Assembly: GCF_963675165.1 (NCBI RefSeq)
Contig: NC_087383.1
Coordinates: forward strand, 4,618,979-4,682,978
Source: Halichondria panicea
Lineage: Eukaryota > Porifera > Demospongiae > Suberitida > Halichondriidae
Length of the DNA stretch: 64,000 nt
Reading direction: 5' to 3'
Made by a program: the position numbers and the translations under genes. Within the stretch, counting starts at the first letter, position 1, and the number at the start of each line of letters is the position of its first letter. Positions 12,601 through 22,600 of this stretch are shown here, one piece after another. The notes under the pieces were generated by a model. That model was not told the origin of the DNA. It did no database searches and saw only the letters and a program-made list of their open reading frames with translations.

Positions 12601-14792
12601 TCTGCATCTATGGTGTTTATGATGCTTGCTTCTCGGATTCTTCCGGAGGCTCTTCTCGAAAAAAGAGGCAAACCTTATTGAGCACTGTCAACGACCATCT
12701 CGAGTCAATGTATCCGATAGATTTAAGTTTAGACCTTGCGGTAGAGATTCTCGGAAATGACGTGTGGCTCTCTGTAGGTGACCCAGGATGGGTGTCACAA
12801 GTTCTTGAACCGGTATTCGATGATGCTAGCGAAGATGGAGTGTTGATATCATCTGCAGAAAGGTCGTATATTCTTTCAGTCCTACCACCTGGCAGTACTA
12901 CTAATGAAGATGTGGAGAAGCTCTTAAATCGTCTCAATAACACACTGAGTGGATGGAACAGTGGTCAACTGGAGTCTATCAACGGATCCAACATAGCATC
13001 GTACTCATTTGTTGAATCGCTCACGAACGACATCAACAGATATAATGAGATTGCAGTCAATAAAGGATTCTCTTCTTATTTAGACGCTTACACATTTTCA
13101 GCCAATGAAATAAACCAGCTTAAACAGTGGGAGGAAGAAGAAGGAATATGTGCAATTGTTAGAATTCGAATTGAGCAAGAGCTTGCGATTACTCGAGAAG
13201 CATTCCTCGCTATATTAGAGATAGATAATCAAGAGAATGTAAATCTTAAGCAGATGACACTGGAAATCATTATCACGGACTCGAGTGATGGAAGTGTCTC
13301 TACAACCAAGTTTGTTATCAGTAACGAGACTTTGGATGGTTCCTTAGTGAGAAGTGGAGACACCTGGACATTGATGAGCGGAGGATTAGGCTCAGTTGAG
13401 TGGTTGATAGTGCCTTTGTCCGAAGCTGCCCCGGAATCTGATCGAGTGTACGGTGTGGGGGGTACTCTCAGGTACTCTTTTGAGAATGAGAACATAACCA
13501 TTCCACTTCTTCCTACACTTATCACTGTCACTCCTGATCCATCGCTGCTTGTGCACTATTTTTGGGAGAGAGTTGTAGTTGCCGACGATCCCTTCACTGA
13601 AGAAGTTGAACCATCTATTCCATTTACACTCGGAGTTATTGTCAAAAATGCTGGCTATGGAGTTGCTAACAGTCTAACACTGTCATCTGGGCAGCCGGAG
13701 ATTATAGAAAATGAAAAAGGATTGCTTATCAACTTCATGATAATTGGAGCCAACATTGGGAATAGTAGTATCACACCATCATTGTCTCTCATACTGGGAG
13801 ATCTAGCTCCTCAGAGCACAGTTGTTGTGCGATGGTTTATGATTTCCAGTTTGCAAGGAGAATTCAGAAATTTCTCTGCAACTTTCCAGAACATAAATCC
13901 TCTTGGAGATTCGAGACTCTCTGTTTTAGATGAGCTCCAAATTCACGAACTTATTCGAAATGTGAAGATATACTCCGAGAATGACGATGATGGCATTTTG
14001 GACTTTCTGGTGAATGAGCGAAGAGATATTGGAGCTTACCCTGATGGTATTTATGACAGCAAGACACTCATCAGATACAACGTGAGCAGAGGACCTGTGC
14101 TTTCTGTCCAACCACTGTCCAGCTCTACAGCTTCTCTAGAAGTGAGTACAACTGCAAATGAAACAGGTTGGATTTACTATCGATATACAGATGTAGGTGG
14201 ATTATTGAGTCAAACTGCTCTCACATTGAACACTACAAAGCTAACAACAACAGGATATGTCCAAATTCCTCCGGAGAATTCCTGGATTACTCTAGTGGAC
14301 GAAACACTTGTTCTGCACATTCTAGATTTCTATGAATCAATTCACAATGAGCTGAGTTTTATAGTGACACTTTGCACATCCAACTGCACCACCACGGCCA
14401 TACCTTTCATTGGTCCTACTGGCACACCTCCCCCTGCCACTACCATCGAAACTACAACGGATGTCTCTGTGAATGAAACTGAAGGAACAACCACTGAATC
14501 CGGCTCAGATTGCAAATCAAACTGTACGAACACTACCATGGAATCTACAACTGTGAGCGAGAATACAGAAACCACTACAGAATCTAGCTTAAATTGCACA
14601 CACAACTGTTCCACTACAGCCGAACCTTTTACACGTCCTACAGGCACACCAAATATTACCATGGAAACTACAGCAAATGACTCTGTGAGTGTGAATGAAG
14701 AGGCCACCACTGAATCTGGCTCACTCTCACTAGCTGCCACAATGTTGCCACTGCTCATGTTTGTCTCTGCAAGTTTTGCAGAAAATATTTGA
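3637..14792 (+). CDS. Giant secreted/GPI-type surface protein, 2377 aa, two exons
   Basis: Exon 1 (3637-3759) encodes 41 residues with a signal peptide (LINILKVLLLGAACCTLVTS) and ends in phase 0 at GAG|gtacat. Exon 2 (7782-14792) follows acceptor tttaatttag and reads MEITYRVSWRRD; an in-frame TAG just upstream shows that exon 2 needs an upstream exon. Visible parts of the full protein: a Cys-containing beta-rich N-terminal region (residues 40-370), Ig-like segments with TPPVITF and TPPVAFI borders (about 370-620), an EGF-like module (about 817-853), extended CARDB/Ig-like repeats (about 1160-1320), a dibasic RKKR site (1667-1670), a conserved-looking C-terminal region with CAIVRIRIEQE (about 1830), a Thr/Ser-rich mucin-like tail (about 2237-2355) and a terminal hydrophobic segment typical of GPI signals. 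It is probably extracellular adhesion or matrix. The central and C-terminal blocks resemble large bacterial and marine-invertebrate repeat proteins from memory only. The function is unknown. Confidence 0.82.
3901..4112. mobile_element. Palindromic MITE, family A copy 1 (CAAGGGCGTATAAAAG)
   Basis: A 212-bp element whose ends are long inverted repeats: CAAGGGCGTATAAAAGAAG at the left and its complement ending in CGCCCTTGG at the right, each followed by AGAGGGCATGCAACTC. The flanks TAGTA on both sides may be a 5-bp target duplication. It lies in the intron of the surface-protein gene. Other copies are at 36936-37158, 57811-58180 (broken) and 63915 to the window end. Confidence 0.85.
4113..5717. 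other. Intronic stretch with no recognised feature
   Basis: AT-rich intron sequence of the surface-protein gene. The short open frames at 4181-4366, 4633-4830 and 5244-5432 show no family resemblance. Nothing else was recognised. Confidence 0.5.
5718..7345. repeat. Composite long inverted repeat in the surface-protein intron
   Basis: The left arm (about 5718-6120: CTGCTCAACGGTTGCAA, TTGTTAGCTACAAGAGTCAG, CTTGAGGTAAGCCACAAAAC) is mirrored by the right arm (about 6360-6995), in which the complements of the same words appear in reverse order. A second inverted pair is 6215-6290 against 7225-7340 (GTTTTTGCTTTCGCTCAAAA and its complement). A further direct copy of the TTAGCTACAAGAGTCAGAAA part lies at 7627-7660. 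The right half resembles the dispersed family G found at 39.8, 57.2, 62.8 and 63.5 kb. This looks like nested non-autonomous elements; no transposase frame was seen. Confidence 0.7.
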
Positions 14793-15401
14793 CTACTAAT
14801 GATAGCTGCTGTTGAACAATGTTAGTTGAAATCATAATTATGTATTAGTGCAGATTACTACATTCTGTAATAATCTTTTTGTAGTTATATTGTAGGCTGA
14901 TTTGTTTTGTGTTTACTCCATGATTGATGATTGTAATAACATGAGCTTTGACAGATCATTTAAAAAACGACAAGCGCCGTAGATATGTAGCATGCTCATT
15001 CAAATAGTATGGTTCAAAGGTGGATAAAAAACGCATATTAAGATCAGTACCATACTGTACTAAACATTTGCTTAGCGAGCACAAATCAAGCGAACATAGT
15101 TTTGTCGTCATTATAGTTCGTGATGAGATCTAGCGAATTTATGAATTTTCTTACACTTAGGGAACATTTTTGACAATCGATTTCTGATATTTTGAGTTTC
15201 AGAAATCGATGCACCGTGCGCTTGCGCTGCATCTCCCTGTGCATCGTAGGCGTGTAGCTGGGCGGAGTTCTGGGGCTCACGTTCTTGATTTGCTAGCCTC
15301 GATTCCAGGCCGCACTAAAGATGCCGCCTTGTGACATGGCCTTGTGAATGAGGATAGATCTTTGCATGCTCCATACCTGTCGGTTTGTCAGGAAAAGAAT
15401 C
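14793..15401. other. Intergenic gap, surface-protein gene to LINS1
   Basis: It holds a 12-bp-arm hairpin at 15176-15210 (ATCGATTTCTGA and complement) and a GCTAGCCTCGATTCCAGGCC word near 15292-15311 that matches one end of the foldback element at 57852. No coding exon was recognised. The LINS1 promoter should lie here. Confidence 0.45.
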
Positions 15402-18400
15402 ATGTTTGAAGAGAGGCTGTCAACCCTGTACGACTCTCTCTTGAGCGGGAAAAGTATCTCTTATGCTTCAGTTGAAAAAATATTGATTGAAAAGGTATGT
15501 TCCTTTTTTGAAATCTATGATACACCATACATCAAGCATGATCAAAGTTTTTCTGTGCAGTTTGAAGCGAACCATGAAAGGCTTTTGCATCTATCAATAA
15601 TTAGACAGCTATTTTCTGAGAGTGCACCCTGTCCGTCACCAGTGGAAAAAAACCAGAGCAATCAGGTTGCTAGCAGTGATGCACGACCTACTGCTGTGGA
15701 TGACACTGCAAGAGCTGATTTGTGCCAGAGTTTGTTGGAGAAAGATGTTTTCTTCTCAAATATGGTGTGAGATCTGTAAACTCTTTCTGCAAGTTTAAAT
15801 TTTTGCTCCGATTTAAACTGTGTATTGTAATTAATTTTGTGCAGGTTCGCTGTTTAATTTGTGATGAGCAGCTTGTCTCTTTCGCTGCCTCCAGAGCTCT
15901 TGTTGCTGTTATGGGAAGAAGACAACTCCCTGCTCATCTTGATGGCAGCAAGCTGGTATTTGCTAGTATTAAAGTGTAACTTGTTCCTGAGTAGTAATGG
16001 TTGTCAGTTGTTGTTAGCCTCATCTGCAGGGCTGATAGTATAAGGATACAATACTTCTTCTTGTGAAGTTAGCTGCCTGTATGTATCTGTTTATGCAGGA
16101 AAATCTGATGAATGACATTCTGAATATGATCGACGTTGAGAGTCTCTGCAAGAAAAGTGAGTGGCAACTCTCTAGAAACGTTCATACATGTATGTACCAT
16201 ACATGTGTATTTACCACTATCATTTCCTCTAGGGTCAATATACTGCCTGCAGTTGTTCACTAACCTATTGAAACAGCTGAGAAAGCCCCTTGCCTCTGAT
16301 CATCCCGCACTGTTGCGTAAGTTATTGTGTGTTTTGACCGTGCGCAACTTCAGCCTTGACTTGTTCCAGTTTTATGAAATGAGATATGTAACTCCTAAAG
16401 AGGGTGTACGTATCACGTCCTTTTTCATTGCCAACATCCTTTTACAGCCTTGCTTCTAGTACGTGTATAGCTGGAGTGTGTACGTTCTATCTTATTAGGT
16501 TGCTACTTGCACCACAGAATTGCTTGTATACAGTTATCCTATCCCTAACTGTACTACAGGTTCTTTGGGTATATTAAAGTACCACTGGCCAAAGATCCTT
16601 GCTTCATTTCAAACTTCATCAAGAACCATTCGACAGCCTTCCGTCAGAGCCTGCTCACTACAACAACCGTCTCTCACTACTACGACAACAAACCCTCAAC
16701 CACATTCACCTTTTGATGATAAAGAATTCGGATTGAGTCTAGGAGAATTTCTTTCACTGACAGTCGAAATTCTTCGTTATACAGAAGTGGGTTTGCAAGC
16801 CGAAAATCTTAATTCTTTGTTGATTCCAATTTACTTCGAAGTCGTTCAGTCGCTGTGTGCTTTAACCTACCTCACTGGTGTTTGTCAGGCCAATCGTTTA
16901 TATCTTCTCAAGCGTGTTTTGGATGTATTCGTTAAAATCAATTACTTTTCTCTGCAAAAATCATTAGATTTTGAAAAATCACATTGTTCAATACCACACC
17001 CCCTTGAACCCACTAAGTCACAACCACTACACTCCCACATTGTCACCCAGTCACCAACTTCCATCGATTCAGAATCAGTACCACATGTCATAGAAACACC
17101 TAGTTTATTTTCCTCGTCTCCACAATTCACAGAGCCACCAGCAATCAGTTCAAGCCTACCACCACTCTCCAGTACACAATCTGTTTCTCTGATAGTCCCA
17201 CAGCCCTCTGCAGACTCAAACACACAAGAACAAATCCTTCATGAGTCTCTCCATTGCCTCTTACGTAATTTAGCCCTTGTCGAGTGCTTCCGGTTTTGGA
17301 TGACCAAGTTCACTAAGATTGCTGGAGTTGACGTTTACGTTGAGGAGGCTGCACCCTTGATAGAGGATGGGCTGAAATGCACCGTCACTAGGAAAGCTTG
17401 TCTTCTTTTGTTGGAGTATGTCACCTCGATTATTGTGAGGGAGTCGAAATCTCACCTCTCCGTGCAATGTGAGTTACCGTATAGCGCAAAATTTTCGAGG
17501 GGGCTTAATTTTCGCGGATTTCGTGGGTTAGCAATCCTACACGAAATTTAAGTCCACGAAATTTGTTCTTTAATTAGAATTATCCGCTATAACGTGCAAA
17601 GATTAAAAGGCGTGCCATCTGGTAAGCAGTCATTCCGCGAACATTGTGCAACGAAATGCTTTTAGAGGCCATTCCACGAAACATAAGTGCCTCGAAAATT
17701 TCGCGCTATACGGTAGTTTACGTATTGTGTGCTTTGCTCAAGTACATGTATGTACATGTAAATTGCATATGTTGATCAGATCCTTACAAAAATGCAGTAT
17801 GAGACGCACTCACGCTTTTATAATTATATTCTAGGGTATTAAATTTGTACACGTACTTCATGAAAATTGTTAAGCCTAGCTAGCTCCTGATGACAATGTG
17901 TTGATAAAGCATGTACACCTTTCCACACATTCTCACAGTGCTCCTTCATCTAGAGAGCTTACTGCAGACTATTGTAGCTTGGGCTAAAAACAGTGTACCA
18001 CCTTCGTTAGCTGCCACTCTGGAGGGTCTATTACAGGACGATGTCGAGAGTCCTGGGGTGGATTTTCTACGACTTCTCTTCTACTCCATTCTGACTGAGC
18101 AGGATGATTGTCTGGTCCGAGCCCTCATGGCTAGTGCTAATGTTCACAACTCACTCTACAAGGAATAGTAAATACATTGTATTATAGTTACACATAAGGG
18201 AGGTTTCAGACAATTTTGACACAAATTTAGTGTCTGTCCTTTGTAGAGAGGTTGTCCAGTAGTGTTCCTTATTTAGACAGTTATATAGCCGTCTGAAAAA
18301 CAGAGAATTATTGTACATGGTCCTTCTTTCGTAGAGTACAGTAGATGTACATACTTTTGATAGAACTTACTTTTGATAGAACTTAGCTATGGATCATAAT

Positions 18401-19410
18401 ACCCCCAACCGTGCGCGCACACACACACGCACACACACACACACAGTGACAGCATCACAGTGGACATTCCCCTCCTTCACCTCTCTCTGGGGGTGTTCAA
18501 TATCCACACCTTGTTTGTCAAATTCCTCAGTGGTGCTGGTTTTGACTCCACCCTCTTATTGGACTTTGTCATGTCCTCTGAAACACGCTTCAGCTACTTC
18601 CTGGTCAGATACCTCGAGATTGTGATCAGGGAGAAAGAGAATTCAGTAATTTTTAACTATGATTTACCTTGTGCATGTGCTGAATTAGATATCGTGGACG
18701 AGTACATGAGTATGGACTTAAGTGGGTCAGAGGACAATGAGAATGAAGAAATGGGACATTTTGTAGAGGAACTGGCTGAGAGAGGAGTTGTTGCACAATT
18801 GTCCAACGTACAACAAGAGCATTGCATCAGCGTAAGTGGAGAGAAATCGTATGGTGAAAATTCTGCTGTGGCTGAGAACATTTCCCACAAAAAATTTGAA
18901 TCTGAAACTTGTTTCGGAATTAAAGCACTTCCAACAGCTTCTCGAAAACGTAATCAAATTTCACCTGGTGATGTTGAATTTCCTAATGCCAAGAGAGCCA
19001 AATGTAATCAGCATGTTCTGCTGTCTCCTGAACGTGATTCAACTTCTGATCCTGATTCAAAAGCATTCACCCAACCCGATCTTGCATCCATAGACCTTGT
19101 ACGCATGCCAGAGCCTATTACAGTGTCTAGTGTGTCTCAAGCAAACCAGGACCTTTCTTCATCGGAGATTGTGTATGAGCGATCGCAACCCATTGTCGAT
19201 TCCCAGCGTGATCCATCCATTGAATCTGATGACCCACCTCCGACACAAACGTTGGTTAGAGTGTTGAATTGTTTGGTGGAACTCGGTGAGACACTCGCTA
19301 GGTTGTGTAGTAAGAAGCTGTTGTCAATGAGGGAAAACAATGTGGAGAGAATTGTGTTTTTAACTGAACAATTAACGCACATATTTAATGCACATATTTT
19401 CGAGCATTAA
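15402..19410 (+). CDS. LINS1: Protein lines homolog LINS1, 7 exons, 905 aa
   Basis: Orthologue of Drosophila lines and human LINS1, a helical-repeat protein linked to Wnt/Wingless output; its biochemical role is poorly known. Exons: 15402-15764, 15845-15955, 16099-16156, 16233-16316, 16560-17468, 17939-18167, 18447-19410; all are GT-AG and phases close to a single frame. Matches I recognise against human: KRSIYCLQLFTNLLKQL to NKAIYCLWTLTAIIKEI, TEQDDCLVRALMAS to IEQDDDMLEAAKAS, GAGFDSTLLLDFVMSSETRF to NIGFDSTVLLDFLISSETCF, and a C-terminal RVLNCLVELGETL helix. The start is set at 15402 because MFEERLSTLYDSLL aligns with the human N-terminus; an in-frame ATG at 15348 would add 18 residues. It is somewhat longer than human (about 757 aa), mostly through Ser/Thr/Pro-rich exon 5 and an acidic stretch in exon 7. 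Confidence 0.9.
17475..17715. mobile_element. MITE family B copy 1 (TA-CCGTATAGCGC ends)
   Basis: A 241-bp palindrome-ended element in LINS1 intron 5. The left end is TACCGTATAGCGCAAAATTT and the right end is AAATTTCGCGCTATACGGTA, bounded by TA. Related copies are at 22908-23146 (opposite orientation), 29550-29783 and 32275-32460. A TA target duplication suits mobilisation by a Tc1/mariner-pogo type transposase. Confidence 0.88.
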
Positions 19411-19607
19411 ACTTTAATTTTATGAAAACACTTGATTATGAAAGTTAATGTGCAATATTATTTTCAATTAGAATGTCAGCCAACTGTTAATTAACAAAAC
19501 GGTGCTCTTTACCAAGAATCTTAGCTAGCTAGCTAATATTACATGACTCGCCTGTACACACGTACAAGAGATTTATAGTTGTCTTTAGTAAATTAACTGT
19601 CAATGTA

Positions 19608-22600
19608 ATGGCTTCGTCAGAAAGATACCATTCTTCTCACAGTCGTGGATCAAGTAGTGAAGACCAAAGGGCAGAATGTCAGGTATTTTAATATCTTCAG
19701 TTTCCAGTTAGTTACCGTTGTTTGTTAGTGTGGAAATACTAGAAACCTTAAGCCTTTGGCCTCGCGAATTTAGAGGAGTATAGTGCCTTCATTAGCTTTT
19801 CTTTTAATATCAGGGTATGCTGTCAGAGTTTCGAGTAAATGAGCTGAAGGAGCTCCTCCGTAAAACCAGCCAATCACAACGAGGGAGGAAAGCAGAGCTA
19901 TTTCAAAGAGCCAACGAACTTCTTCGTCATGGCAGCCCTAAGATACAGCTCTATATTCGTGACATCTATCAGACTGTTCGACCGTACCGAAGCCCAAAAC
20001 GTGGCTCCCCAGCAAAGGCGCAGGCATGTCTACGACTGGCCCAGCAGTTGGCACATCAACAGAGCAGACAGGGATATGTGGTGCATCCTGATGTCAAGTT
20101 CAAACCCCACCCGTTCTTTAGGCTCAAGGAGACGATCATAAGACCAACTGCCTTGGGTATGAGCCTGTATCTACGCGCATAAAGATGTGCTTTGTAAACG
20201 CTTACCCTGGATTATTCCATGTAAATTATTATGTTGGCAGGACATTGTTCTAGTTTGTACATACGCTACATCTACATGCCCAAGATATATACACACAACA
20301 CACACACACTACTAATGTCTGAACCAGTTAATAATTGTTTTGTGCATGCTTGCCACCTAGAAGAACCACATAGACCCATCCCCATTATCAGAGATACTAC
20401 CACCACAAAACCTGGCCAGAGACAATACAGGCCGTACCTTATTATATTAAGCCTCCCTCAAGGTCAAATTTAGTTTACACAAGTACATAACCTAAGTTGA
20501 AGTATTACAGCAGCCAATATCAAGTCCACGATACTATACTTTATGTCAATATAGCTTACAATCCGCAGCATGGCCCCAAGTGAATAGCTTCAGTATACTA
20601 GTTGTTCTGAATGCAACAGATGAATGGGGCACCATTAAAGACTTTTTAACCCATCATTCTTGACTCTCAAGATCGGGCGTCTGTTTGCTTTTTCTATTAT
20701 GGTTTTGTACTGTTACATTCCGTGTTGAGTGTACGGTAGGATGACGAATGAACAGCCAACATCCCCCAACTATACCTTTTGTATACCCTCTCAAAAAACA
20801 CAATTAGAATTGAGCATTCCGTGTTGAGGATGTATGGTTGAAAGCCATCATCCACTTTTTGTATACCTTCTATAAACACACACACACGTAGTATCCACAG
20901 CCCATTCCCCCAGTGGTGGTTGCACCATGAGAGTACAATTTTTCTTGTCTCCTGTTCAAGTGCAGGAGATCTATACATCAAAGTAAGTCATCGCATGTAC
21001 AATGTAGTACGATGACTCGTGTCATGTCGTAATGGTATCTCTAATCAGTGGCAGTTCAAATAGTTTTGGAACTAACTAGTGTGCTCTTGGTAACAGGAAA
21101 GTATCTTTTTACTTGTGTTTGTCAGTCGATTGGAGGCTCGCCATGTTGTACTGGAGGAGTGTTTATTACCAGTTGAACTAATTTATTGTCCTCGTAGGAA
21201 TTCGCAAGGCGACTACTCCAATCAGGTCATTGTAAGGTGAGCAAACAGTGCAATAGGTAGCAGGATGTGTCACAGACTCACATGGCATGGATTACGGTGT
21301 TTCATGTGTTGGCAGGTAGTTTGTCTGTTGCCTTTAAAGGATTGTTTTCGTGTGTTTGTACTGTCCATTCCCTTGACTGTGCCTTGACTGTCCCTACTCT
21401 GTACACACCTACTGTCCATTCCCTTGACTGTCCCTACTCTGTACACACCTACTGTCCATTTCCTTGACTGTGCCTTGACTGTCCCTACTCTGTACACACC
21501 TACTGTCCATTCCCTTGACTGTGCCTTGACTGTCCCTACTCTGTACACACCTACTGTCCATTCCCATGACTGTGCCTTGACTGTCCCTACTCTGTACACA
21601 CCTACTGTGCATGTACATGTAGACTGTGATTCGTGTTGCCTCGATCTGTATAATATTTTGATAATAGTGGAGGGAGAATATTATACATCGATCCACTTCC
21701 ACTGTGTAGGTTTGCTCGACAGGAGACTAGCTGTGAACAAGAAGATTTCTATCCCAAACAGTGCTACATCAAAGTCAATGATAACTACGTTGAGATACCG
21801 GTATGTGCAGTACATATCACAGAGATCAAAGCTGTATTTAAACCACATCAAAGACTGTTTTGGCAGAAATTGCACATACTATAGTGACTTGTACTGTGTA
21901 CATTAACCTTTATAACACCTTTAACCCCCCCTCCCCCACACACACACACACGCACAGGGATATGCTCCACAATACTCACACAGACCAGACTACAAGCGTA
22001 TGGGTAAACCAGTGGACATCACCAACTTCATTAAGACCTCTGCCTCCCATACTAACGATGTTGTTCTATATTGGCATCAGGACATCATGTACCCACAGGT
22101 ATTGCACTTCATTTTAGTGTACATTGTTATGTACATGTATGTCTCATTTCCTGCCTATAAAATCAAGCCTACACTACGTACACAGTACACAGATGTACAT
22201 AATTATACATAACATACAGTTGAGTCAACTTGTCTGATATGGTCACCCTGAAAGCAGGTCACCCTCTATAATATAGCCTCCTCTGGGTCAGCATTCCATA
22301 ACAGTCACCTATGGTCACCTCTTTACACTATACCCACGTTGGTCTGCCCAAGGGTGACCTTTATAAGCTATACGTGTACAACACTACGTAATTAGTACAC
22401 ACACCATACACAGGGGTTCTGTGTGACAATTGAGCATGTGAAGAGCCTGTCCTCCAGTGACCTTCTCACAGGGCTCAAATCAAAGGGGTTGAGGAGCCCA
22501 GACATCTCCAGGGCTCTCGGTAACTGTTACCATGCATGTTGTAGTACAATGTACATGTAGCTCTACATGTTGTACATGTCCTTGTGTACCAATAGAAGGC

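Noticed and set aside
7988-14758. Many antisense open frames across the 7-kb surface-protein exon
   Set aside because: Shadow frames of the sense coding sequence; none has its own signal peptide, splice sites or motif.
20697-20981. 94-codon minus-strand frame in a PIAS intron
   Set aside because: It covers a 110-bp tandem duplication and has no recognisable domain or splice partner.
21270-21702. Repetitive frames on both strands over the 51-bp array
   Set aside because: A by-product of a period divisible by three inside a PIAS intron.
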